From positions 248,001 through 312,000 of the forward strand of contig NZ_JACOGD010000001.1 of NCBI RefSeq assembly GCF_014284235.1: a stretch of 64,000 nt of DNA, written 5' to 3'. A model generated the notes under the pieces. That model had not been told where the DNA came from. It made no database searches and was given only the letters and a program-made list of their open reading frames with translations. A program made the translations under genes and the position numbers. Shown here one piece after another: positions 47,493-56,121 of this stretch (within the stretch, counting starts at the first letter, position 1; each line of letters opens with the position of its first letter). This DNA is from Cognatundibacterium curvum. GTDB lineage: Bacteria; Pseudomonadota; Gammaproteobacteria; Burkholderiales; Burkholderiaceae_D.

Positions 47493-48244
47493 GTGTCAGG
47501 ACGCATTCCTTGATGCGCAAAGCCAGTCGTTTTGCGGCCAGGCATACGCTGCAGCGCTGGCTGCCACTTAGGCGTCAACGCGCAGTGATCAGCTTTTCAT
47601 TTGATGATGTCGCACTCAGTGCCTGCACCACAGGCGCAGCGCTGCTGCAGGAATATCAGGCCAGAGCAACGTTTTTTGTCTGCGGCGGATTGGAGAATCA
47701 ACTGGAGCAGGGACAACTCTGCCACCATGGCGCACAACTGCAACAACTGCACAGCGACGGACATGAAATCGCCTGTCACACCTATTCGCATTTGAATTGC
47801 GAGCTACAGCCGCTGTCTGTACTGCAGGCTGACTGGGATAGAAACCGCCAGTATTTGGCGGAACTGGGCATACCGGCCTCGGGTTTTGCTTTCCCGTTTG
47901 GTGCCTACGATCTGGGCAGTAAACATGCAGCGGCTCAGCGCTTCAGCTATAGCCGGATTACCGGCGGCGGCATGCAGCAGGGCAGGGCAGATTTGCATGC
48001 TTTGCGCGCGCAGGCTTTATACGCGGGTAAAACCACTGATGAGGAAATTAGTCATTTGATTGCGGAGGCCGCGGCACAAGGTGCCTGGCTGATTTTTTAC
48101 TCACATGAAGTCAGCGATCAGCCTGGCCCCTGGGGGACCACGCCGGCACAGCTGCGTTTCGCGCTGCAGACCGCGCGCGATGCAGGTTGTGAATTGCTGA
48201 ACATCCGCGATGCGATTCAAGCCTATCAGGCTTTTTCTGCGTGA
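47489..48244 (+). CDS. Polysaccharide deacetylase (NodB/CE4 family)
   Basis: A 251-residue enzyme with the CE4 motifs FSFDDVA (metal and catalytic Asp pair), EIACHTYSHLNC (His-x4-His-type zinc ligands) and GFAFPFGAYDLGS. The later motif FYSHEVSDQP supplies a His. No signal peptide is evident, so it may act on a cytoplasmic or membrane-side intermediate. It removes N- or O-acetyl groups from a polysaccharide that cannot be named. It overlaps the barrel gene (ATGA) and is last in the run lolC-lolD-barrel-deacetylase. Confidence 0.88.
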   Translation: MSVRTHSLMRKASRFAARHTLQRWLPLRRQRAVISFSFDDVALSACTTGAALLQEYQARATFFVCGGLENQLEQGQLCHHGAQLQQLHSDGHEIACHTYSHLNCELQPLSVLQADWDRNRQYLAELGIPASGFAFPFGAYDLGSKHAAAQRFSYSRITGGGMQQGRADLHALRAQALYAGKTTDEEISHLIAEAAAQGAWLIFYSHEVSDQPGPWGTTPAQLRFALQTARDAGCELLNIRDAIQAYQAFSA

Positions 48245-48301
48245 AATGACTGCGGATGTTACAGATATTTACTGTATAAAAAAATAATTAAGTTAAACTC
48301 T

Positions 48302-48412
48302 GGGACTTACGAAAAATTGTTCAGGCAAGGCTTGGCGACGCAGGCAGTACGCAGTGTACAGGCTGTGCAACCTGGAGCCATAACGCCGCTGGGGCGTTTT
48401 TGCGTAAGTCCC
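48302..48412 (+). repeat. MITE-like repeat, copy A
   Basis: A 111-bp element bounded by the inverted ends GGGACTTACG and CGTAAGTCCC. It shares with the copy at 61163-61260 the ends, a 16-bp block (48334-48349) and a 23-bp block (48374-48396), in the same orientation. It has no coding capacity. It lies behind the deacetylase gene, in an otherwise empty 200-bp gap, and could fold into a long hairpin that ends transcription. Confidence 0.75.
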
Positions 48413-48444
48413 TAACTCCCATTGTTTCGTAGATAGGATATGTA

Positions 48445-50331
48445 ATGAGTCAACAAAGTCAGTTTGCCCTGATGACCCAGCGTCGCTTTGCGCCGTTTTT
48501 CTGGACTCAGTTTCTCGGCGCTTTTAACGACAATGTATTTAAGACTGCTTTACTGACCATATTGACTTTTGATGCACTCAGCTGGACCACGCTGGATGTT
48601 GGCTTGCTCAATCAGTTGATACCGGGCTTGTTCATCTTGCCGTTTGTGCTGTTTTCTGCGACTTCTGGTCAGTTTGCCGATAAATTTGAAAAAGCCGGGC
48701 TCGCCAGAAAAGTCAAACTGCTGGAAATCGCCATCATGAGCATGGCTGCATTTGGCTGGATGACGCATAACCTGTGGGTCCTGGTCGCTGCAGTCGCTGG
48801 CATGGGTATTCATTCCACTTTATTTGGCCCGGTCAAATACGCTTATCTGCCTCAGCATCTGAAAACCGATGAGCTGGTCGGTGGCAACGGACTGATAGAA
48901 ATGGGTACCTTCGTCGGTATCCTGATCGGTGAAATTCTGGGGGCTATGCTGGTGGTCCATCAGCCTTGGGGGGGACAGCTGGTGGCTTTCGGTGCGATTG
49001 CGATTGCGGTGCTGGGTTATCTGACCAGCCTGAAAATTCCAGTCTCGCCAGCACCTGAGCCTGAACTGAAAATCAACTGGAATCCAGTCAGCGAGACCAT
49101 ACGCAATATCAGTTTCAGTCAGCAAAATCGCCCGGTCTTCCTGTCTTTGCTCGGCAATTCCTGGTTTTGGTTCTATGGTGCGATCGTACTCGCACAGTTC
49201 CCGCTGTATGCCAAGAATTATCTGCATGGTGATCACAGCGTATTTGTGTTGTTACTGACGGTATTCTCGTTCGGCATCGGTGCTGGCTCACTATTGTGTG
49301 AAAAATTATCGGGTCATAAGGTAGAGATAGGCCTGGTTCCTTTCGGTGCCATCGGTCTGTCTTTGTTTGGTCTGGATTTGTATTTTTCCAGTGTGTCTTA
49401 CACCAATACCTTGACGGTTGGCGCGCTGGATTTTGTGCGCCAAACCGGTAGTCTGCGCATATTGGCGGATATCGTTTTACTCGGTATTTTTGGCGGTCTG
49501 TATATCGTGCCGCTGTTCGCCTTGATACAGACCCGTTGCGATCCTAAGCATCTGTCGCGCACCATCGCTGGTATGAACATCCTCAATGCATTGTTCATGG
49601 TGGTGGCTTCACTGGCCGCTTCCGTCATGCTGCTCAAGGGTTTCACTATTCCGCAAATCTTTATGGCGACCGCTATTCTGAATGCACTGGTTGCAGTCTA
49701 CATCTTCAGCCTGGTGCCCGAATTCCTGATGCGCTTTATCGCCTGGTTACTGATACACACCGTTTATAAAGTCAGAACCGTGAATGCAGACAGCCTGCCT
49801 GCTGAAGGTGCAGGGGTGATGGTCTGTAATCATGTCAGCTATATGGATGCGATCGTGATCGTGGCTTGTAGCCCACGTCCTATCCGTTTCGTGATGGATC
49901 ACAGAATATTCAACATACCTTTCCTGTCCTGGGTATTCCGTACAGCGAAAGCAATTCCGATTGCACCTGCCAAAGAAGATCCATGGCTGATGGAAAAAGC
50001 CTATGTCGACATCGCCCAGGCTTTGCACGAAGGTGAGCTGGTCTGTATTTTCCCTGAAGGGAAACTCACAGCGACTGGCGAATTGAATGAGTTCAAAGGC
50101 GGTGTCATGAAGATTCTGGAACGCACCCCGGTGCCGGTCTATCCTATGGCCTTACGCGGCCTGTGGGGCAGCTTTTTCTCACGTGATAAAACCAATCCGT
50201 TTGAGCGCGCGTTCAGACGCGGCCCGTTTTCCAAACTGGAACTGATCGTCGGTGATGTGATGTTGCCGACAGAAGTGACACCGGAAGTATTGCAAAAAGA
50301 AGTCAAATCCCTGCGCGGTGACTGGAGATAA
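48445..50331 (+). CDS. Fusion of lysophospholipid flippase (LplT/MFS) and acyltransferase (PlsC)
   Basis: A 628-residue membrane protein. Residues 1 to about 425 are an MFS transporter of 11-12 helices (FWTQFLGAFNDNVFKTALLT is the LplT N-terminus). Residues about 440-628 are a PlsC-type acyltransferase with NHVSYMD (HX4D, His463) and the glycerol-phosphate motif FPEGKLTATGEL. This joins lysophospholipid import with re-acylation, like LplT plus the N-terminal part of Aas. The acyl-ACP synthetase domain of Aas is missing, so acyl chains must come from acyl-ACP or acyl-CoA made elsewhere. It lies 3 bp before the macroglobulin gene. Confidence 0.93.
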   Translation: MSQQSQFALMTQRRFAPFFWTQFLGAFNDNVFKTALLTILTFDALSWTTLDVGLLNQLIPGLFILPFVLFSATSGQFADKFEKAGLARKVKLLEIAIMSMAAFGWMTHNLWVLVAAVAGMGIHSTLFGPVKYAYLPQHLKTDELVGGNGLIEMGTFVGILIGEILGAMLVVHQPWGGQLVAFGAIAIAVLGYLTSLKIPVSPAPEPELKINWNPVSETIRNISFSQQNRPVFLSLLGNSWFWFYGAIVLAQFPLYAKNYLHGDHSVFVLLLTVFSFGIGAGSLLCEKLSGHKVEIGLVPFGAIGLSLFGLDLYFSSVSYTNTLTVGALDFVRQTGSLRILADIVLLGIFGGLYIVPLFALIQTRCDPKHLSRTIAGMNILNALFMVVASLAASVMLLKGFTIPQIFMATAILNALVAVYIFSLVPEFLMRFIAWLLIHTVYKVRTVNADSLPAEGAGVMVCNHVSYMDAIVIVACSPRPIRFVMDHRIFNIPFLSWVFRTAKAIPIAPAKEDPWLMEKAYVDIAQALHEGELVCIFPEGKLTATGELNEFKGGVMKILERTPVPVYPMALRGLWGSFFSRDKTNPFERAFRRGPFSKLELIVGDVMLPTEVTPEVLQKEVKSLRGDWR

Positions 50332-50334
50332 AAA

Positions 50335-53300
50335 ATGAAGAAGCATGTCGCAACTGTGTTGACCGGACTTACACTCTGTCTGCTGAGTGCCAGCGGGCTT
50401 GCTGCCAGTATTAGCAGCTTTTCGCCGCAGGGGGAAATCGCCAGCGTCCGGCAGGTCAGAGCGACATTTTCTGAGCCAGCGATTGCCTTTGGCGATCCCA
50501 AGGCCGACAGTCCTTTTGAGATTAAGTGCAGTGCGGCAGGCAGTGGTCGCTGGGCCGATGAAAAAAACTGGATCTATGATTTTAATCAGGATCTGGGGCC
50601 GGGCAGCAAATGCAGCTTTCAGCTGAAACCAGGATTCAAACTCAAGTCTGGTGCTGCGGTAACTGGCAAGACCCAGTTTCAATTCAATACCGGTGGCCCT
50701 TCCGTCAGCCGCGTACTGCCTTACACTGGCAGCGGCATCGAAGAAGATCAGGTCTTTATGCTGTTCCAGACCGGTGCCGCAACTGAGGCCAGCATTAAAC
50801 AGCATACGTATTGTGAAATCTCCGGTGTGCAGGAACGCGTGCCGGTCAAGCTGATCAGCGGTGATGTACGTAAAAAACTACTGGAAAATTTCGCCAAAGG
50901 CAGCACGGCTGAGGCCGTCACGACCCTGCAGTGCCAGCAGAAATTTCCCGCTGAAGCGGATGTGAGACTGGTCTGGGACAAAGGTATAGCGACCACCAGC
51001 GGCATAGTCACCTCATCGAAACAGGAATTCAGTTTCAAAGTCAGAAGAGACTTCACTGCCAGCATGTCCTGTCAGCGCGAAAACGCCAATGCAGCGTGTA
51101 CGCCTATTTTGCCGATACAGTTGTATTTCAGTGAAGGCATCAGTCGTAAACTGGCTGAGAAAATCGTACTGAAAAGTTCGAAAGGCAGCGTCAAACCTGA
51201 CTTGCCGAAAGCCGAAGATAATCAACAAATTCAAAGCCTGAGTTTTACCGGTCCTTTCCCGGAAAAAACGGAATTGAGCATAGAGCTGCCTTCTGATCTC
51301 AAAGATGAAAGCGGACGTGCACTCGCGAACGCAGGGCAATTCCCGAAAAAATTCATGACGGCTGATTTCCCGCCACTGGCAAAATTTCCTGCCGCGCCAT
51401 TTGGTATCGTGGAATTGAATGCAGATGCGACGCTGGCCGTCACGCTGCGCAATGTTGAAAACGATATCTTGATGAAGTCAGCCGATGGTAAACAGCCACC
51501 GGTCAAGCTCGCGAATTTGAAACTGGCGGAAGATGCATCCATCATCGAGTGGATCGCGAAACTCAATAATTATCACGAAACCAGTATCTACATTAACAAG
51601 GAAGCGGTTGAAACCCGCAGTCTGTCCTTGCTCAAAAACGAGACTAAGGCAGTCAAGCTGAATTTACCTTCGGTCGAGAAAAAGAGCGAACGCCCGTTTG
51701 AAGTGGTGGGTATACCGTTTAAAGACCCTGGCTTTTATGTGCTGGAACTGGAGTCTCTGAAGCTGGGCAGCTCTTTATTGGGCAAAGCTGCGCCTATGTA
51801 TGTGCGTACCAGCGCCTTAGTCACCAATCTTGCTGTGCATATTAAGACTGGCCGTGAAAATGGCGCGGTCTGGGTTACCCAGCTGGATAACGGCAAAGTT
51901 GTTCCCGATGCGGCGATCCAGGTCTCTGACTGCAGTGGCGAACTGCTGTGGAAGGGTAAAACCGATAGCAAGGGTATCGCCATGCTGCCAGCAGGTTTGA
52001 ATACCCGTTGCGAGGAAAGCAGCGGCCGTGCTGGTAAACGTAAGGTCTCGAAAATTAACGGTTATTTTGTCAGCGCGCGCAAGCAGGATGCGCAAGGCAG
52101 AATGGATATGGCATTTGCCTTATCGTCCTGGAATAATGGCATAGAAAGCTTCCGTTTTAATTTGCCGACTGATTTCAGTCCGGCATCCACGCTTAAGGCG
52201 CACACCATACTCGATCGCAGCCTGTTCCGCGCTGGTGAGACGGTATCGATGAAACACGTATTCCGTGCCGAGAACATGAAGGGCATGGCCTTCGCGAACG
52301 ATACGGATTTACCTAAGCGTGTCAGGATCATACATCAGGGTAGTGGTCAGGAATTTCAGTTCCCGCTGAGCTGGCGCAAAGGTGGCGTGGCGGATAACCG
52401 CTTCGCAATTCCTGCCCAGGCCAAGCTAGGTCAATACGATATTTTGCTCGACCATGGCACGGCAAAAACGAATACGACTGAGAATGAAGGGGGTGAAAAT
52501 GCCCCCATGTATGGCAGCCGCACTTATAGTTCGGGCAGCTTCCGGGTCGAGGAATTCCGCTTGCCACTGATGCAGGGCAAGCTGATACCGCCTAAAGGAC
52601 CACACATCAGCCCGAAAGAATTACCACTCGGATTACAGCTGAATTACATCAATGGCGGCGGCGCTGCTTTACCGGTGCAAGTGACCAGCCTGCTCAGAAA
52701 TAAATTCCTGCAATTTTCAGGCTACGAACAATTCACTTTCAATCATGTTGAGACGGAAGAAGACAGCCAAAAGATCGTGGCTAATAAACTGGCCGTCACA
52801 CTGGATAAAAACGGCAGCGGTAAAACAGTGATAGGCAGTTTGCCTGCGATTACCCAGCCTCAGGAATTGCTGACTGAAATGACTTATGCCGACCCTAACG
52901 GCGAGGTACAGACCATTTCCAATGTGACTGCTCTATGGCCAGCCGGCGTGGTCGTCGGTATTAAGAGTGAAGACTGGGTTTCGGCCAAAAATAAAACCCG
53001 CTTTATTCTGGTGGCGCTGGATACCGCTGGCAAACCCTTAGCGGACGTGCCTTTGCAGGTCAATGGCACGCTGCGTCTGAATAACTCGCACAGAAAACGC
53101 ATAGTCGGTGGTTTTTATGCCTATGAAAATGCAGAGTCGTCCAAAGACTTAGGTCAGTTATGTGCAGGTAAATCGGATCAGCGTGGCTTACTGCTGTGTG
53201 AAATTGAGCTTAAAGAGTCGGGCAATGTTGAGTTACTGGCTAAAGCCAAAGACGCCAACGGCAAAGTTGCGTCTGCCAAAAGCTCGATCTGGGCTACAGG

Positions 53301-56118
53301 TAAAGGCGAAGTCTGGTTCGATGGCGAAAATCAGGACAGAATGGATGTGCTGCCTGAGAAAAAACACTATAAGGCTGGTGAAGTGGCTAAATTCCAGGTG
53401 CGCATGCCTTTCCGCAGCGCGACCGCCCTGGTTGCGATAGAACGTGAAGGCGTGATCGAAACCATCATCGCAGAATTGCGTGGCAGTGATCCAAGTATCT
53501 CGGTGCCGATCAAAGCAGAGTATGGCCCGAATGTGTTTGTATCTGTGCTGGCTGTACGTGGCCGTATGCGTGAAGTGCCTTGGTATTCATTTTTCAGCTG
53601 GGGCTGGAAAGAACCGGTCAACTGGTGGCATGAATTCCGTGAATATCAGGCTCCGACTGCAACTGTCGATCTGGCTAAACCGGCCTATAAATTCGGTATT
53701 GCTGAAATTCAGGTCGGAACCGAAGGCAATCAGCTGAAAGTCAATGTCAGCGCCGATAAACAGCAATATCCTATCCGTGCCGTGTCTAAGGTGAAGGTCT
53801 CAGTCACCTTGCCGGATGGACGGCCAGCCGCAGGTGCAGAGGTCGCCATTGCGGCAGTCGATGAGGCTTTGCTGGAACTGCAGCCTAACGAGAGCTGGAA
53901 TGTATTGAGCGCCATGATACAAAGACGCAGCTATGGCATAGAAACTGCGACTGCACAAATGCAGGTGATCGGTAAGCGCCATTATGGCCGCAAAGCGGTT
54001 GCTGCCGGTGGTGGTGGCGGCAAGGCGCCGACCCGGGAATTGCTCGATACCCTGTTGTTATGGAAGCCGGATCTGGTGCTGGATGCCAATGGCCAGGCCA
54101 GTATCGACGTGCCGCTGAATGATGCCTTGACCAGCTTCCGTATCGTTGCGGTCGCACAGTCTGGTGCTTCGCAATTCGGAACCGGCACCACTGCTATCAA
54201 GGCAACACAGGATTTGCAAATCATTCCAGGTTTGCCACCCGTGGTCAGAGAGGGCGACAGTTACCAGGCGATGGTGACAGTCCGTAACTCCAGTGCACGC
54301 ACGATGGAAGTGCTGGTACAAGGGAAAATCCTGACCGCCAGTTCGCTGCCGGATCAGAAAATTAAACTGGCCGCCGGTGAATCGCGTGAGCTGAGCTGGA
54401 CTGTGCAGGCGCCTGAACTGACGGCAGATGTGCTCAGTCAGCAGTTACAGTGGGAGTTGTCCGCGAAAGAAACGGCGCCACCGCAGGGTCAGGCCGCTGT
54501 GGCAGATGCGATTAAATGGAGCCAGAAATTGCTGCCAGCTACGCCAGTCACGGTGCAGCAGGCGACGATGCTGCAACTGGATCGCAGCATGAGTTTGCCA
54601 GTTGCACAGCCTGCCGACAGTCTGCCTGGTCGTGGTGGTTTGCAATTACATCTGTTGCCGAGTTTGCTCAACAGCGGAGAAGGCTTGAAACGTTATTTTG
54701 AAAGCTATCCTTACAGCTGTCTGGAACAAAAAACCTCCAAGGCGATAGGTTTGCACGACAATTCGATGTGGCAGAAAATCGTGAATGATTTGCCGGCTTA
54801 TCTGGATGCAGATGGGCTTGCTTACTACTATCCACCTTCAGACAGTGCTGCGCGTCTGGGTAGTGATACGCTGACCAGCTATCTGATTTCAGTCACGCAC
54901 GAAGCAGGGCTGAGCCTGCCGGACAGCGCCAGACAAAAAATGCTGGCCGCTTTGTCTGCTTTCGTGGAAGGCAAAATCACGCGTGATTTCTGGTCGCCAC
55001 GCAAAGATCTGGAAACCCGTAAGCTGGCCGCATTGGAAGCCTTGTCACGCTATGGCATGGTACAGCCGCGTATGCTGGGTTCCATACAGATCACCCCAAA
55101 TCTGTGGACGACCAGCGCCATTCTCGATTGGTATGCGATCCTGAAACGTACTGCAGCGATACCGAATCGTGATGCGGCTTTGAAAGAGGCAGATCAGATT
55201 CTGCGCAGCCGCCTGAATTACCAGGGAACACGGCTGGGCTTTTCGACAGAAAAAGACGATTACTGGTGGTGGCTGATGAGTAATACCGACGTCAATGCCA
55301 ATCGCCTGTTACTGACGATGATAGACAATCCAGCCTGGAAAGAAGACTTGCCTAAATTAGTCAACGGCAGCATACAGCGGCAACACAATGGCGTCTGGAT
55401 GACCACGAATGCCAATGTCTGGGGCTTGCTGGCACTGGAAAAATTCGCGCGTCAGTTTGAAACAGAAAAAGTGGCTGGTACATCTAAAGCCATGCTGCTG
55501 CAAACTGCCACAGCGACTCCGGTTCCTCCACTAAGCTTTAACTGGCCAGTCAGTGGCGGTGGCAAGCTGAATCTGCCTTGGCCAGCCAAAGCTGCTGCGG
55601 ATGATAAGCTGAGTCTGAGCCACGAAGGCAAAGGCAAGCCTTGGATAGTGCTGCAAAGTCTGGCTGCAGTACCTTTAAAGACGGCATTCTCCAGTGGCTA
55701 TCGCATCAAAAAAACCATCACGCCGGTAGAGCAAAAAGACAGCAAGCTGATGCAGCGCGGTGATGTCTTCCGGATTACGCTGGAAATTGATGCGCAGACC
55801 GATATGACCTGGGTGGCCTTGACTGATCCGGTACCAGCGGGAGCCAGCGTGCTGGGCTCAGGCTTAGGTCGTGATTCTGCCATCGCTGCCAAAGAGGATA
55901 GCAATGAGCAGGGCGGTGCCTGGCTGGCCTATGAAGAGCGTAGCTTTGAGGCCTATCGTGCGTATTACCAATTTGTCCCGAAAGGCAAATTTGTGAAGTC
56001 TTACACCATACGTCTGAATAATGCAGGCCAGTTTAAGCTGCCACCGACGCGGGTAGAAGCGATGTATGCGCCCGAGATGTTTGGCGAGTCACCTAACGCC
56101 GCAATACAGGTGAAGTAA
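50335..56118 (+). CDS. Bacterial alpha-2-macroglobulin, thioester type
   Basis: A 1927-residue periplasmic protease trap. An N-terminal Sec signal (about 1-23, ASGLAAS) lacks a lipobox Cys, so unlike E. coli ECAM it may be soluble. Macroglobulin-like beta domains fill the first two thirds; an Ala/Gly-rich bait-region candidate is around GGGGGKAPT (about residue 1222-1230). The thioester motif YSCLEQ has Cys1462, so covalent capture should work. The C-terminal receptor-like part ends at LPPTRVEAMYAPEMFGESP. The gene is 3 bp before pbpC, the standard pairing for broken-envelope defence: the trap binds host or rival proteases while PBP1C repairs peptidoglycan. Confidence 0.96.
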   Translation: MKKHVATVLTGLTLCLLSASGLAASISSFSPQGEIASVRQVRATFSEPAIAFGDPKADSPFEIKCSAAGSGRWADEKNWIYDFNQDLGPGSKCSFQLKPGFKLKSGAAVTGKTQFQFNTGGPSVSRVLPYTGSGIEEDQVFMLFQTGAATEASIKQHTYCEISGVQERVPVKLISGDVRKKLLENFAKGSTAEAVTTLQCQQKFPAEADVRLVWDKGIATTSGIVTSSKQEFSFKVRRDFTASMSCQRENANAACTPILPIQLYFSEGISRKLAEKIVLKSSKGSVKPDLPKAEDNQQIQSLSFTGPFPEKTELSIELPSDLKDESGRALANAGQFPKKFMTADFPPLAKFPAAPFGIVELNADATLAVTLRNVENDILMKSADGKQPPVKLANLKLAEDASIIEWIAKLNNYHETSIYINKEAVETRSLSLLKNETKAVKLNLPSVEKKSERPFEVVGIPFKDPGFYVLELESLKLGSSLLGKAAPMYVRTSALVTNLAVHIKTGRENGAVWVTQLDNGKVVPDAAIQVSDCSGELLWKGKTDSKGIAMLPAGLNTRCEESSGRAGKRKVSKINGYFVSARKQDAQGRMDMAFALSSWNNGIESFRFNLPTDFSPASTLKAHTILDRSLFRAGETVSMKHVFRAENMKGMAFANDTDLPKRVRIIHQGSGQEFQFPLSWRKGGVADNRFAIPAQAKLGQYDILLDHGTAKTNTTENEGGENAPMYGSRTYSSGSFRVEEFRLPLMQGKLIPPKGPHISPKELPLGLQLNYINGGGAALPVQVTSLLRNKFLQFSGYEQFTFNHVETEEDSQKIVANKLAVTLDKNGSGKTVIGSLPAITQPQELLTEMTYADPNGEVQTISNVTALWPAGVVVGIKSEDWVSAKNKTRFILVALDTAGKPLADVPLQVNGTLRLNNSHRKRIVGGFYAYENAESSKDLGQLCAGKSDQRGLLLCEIELKESGNVELLAKAKDANGKVASAKSSIWATGKGEVWFDGENQDRMDVLPEKKHYKAGEVAKFQVRMPFRSATALVAIEREGVIETIIAELRGSDPSISVPIKAEYGPNVFVSVLAVRGRMREVPWYSFFSWGWKEPVNWWHEFREYQAPTATVDLAKPAYKFGIAEIQVGTEGNQLKVNVSADKQQYPIRAVSKVKVSVTLPDGRPAAGAEVAIAAVDEALLELQPNESWNVLSAMIQRRSYGIETATAQMQVIGKRHYGRKAVAAGGGGGKAPTRELLDTLLLWKPDLVLDANGQASIDVPLNDALTSFRIVAVAQSGASQFGTGTTAIKATQDLQIIPGLPPVVREGDSYQAMVTVRNSSARTMEVLVQGKILTASSLPDQKIKLAAGESRELSWTVQAPELTADVLSQQLQWELSAKETAPPQGQAAVADAIKWSQKLLPATPVTVQQATMLQLDRSMSLPVAQPADSLPGRGGLQLHLLPSLLNSGEGLKRYFESYPYSCLEQKTSKAIGLHDNSMWQKIVNDLPAYLDADGLAYYYPPSDSAARLGSDTLTSYLISVTHEAGLSLPDSARQKMLAALSAFVEGKITRDFWSPRKDLETRKLAALEALSRYGMVQPRMLGSIQITPNLWTTSAILDWYAILKRTAAIPNRDAALKEADQILRSRLNYQGTRLGFSTEKDDYWWWLMSNTDVNANRLLLTMIDNPAWKEDLPKLVNGSIQRQHNGVWMTTNANVWGLLALEKFARQFETEKVAGTSKAMLLQTATATPVPPLSFNWPVSGGGKLNLPWPAKAAADDKLSLSHEGKGKPWIVLQSLAAVPLKTAFSSGYRIKKTITPVEQKDSKLMQRGDVFRITLEIDAQTDMTWVALTDPVPAGASVLGSGLGRDSAIAAKEDSNEQGGAWLAYEERSFEAYRAYYQFVPKGKFVKSYTIRLNNAGQFKLPPTRVEAMYAPEMFGESPNAAIQVK

Positions 56119-56121
56119 GAC

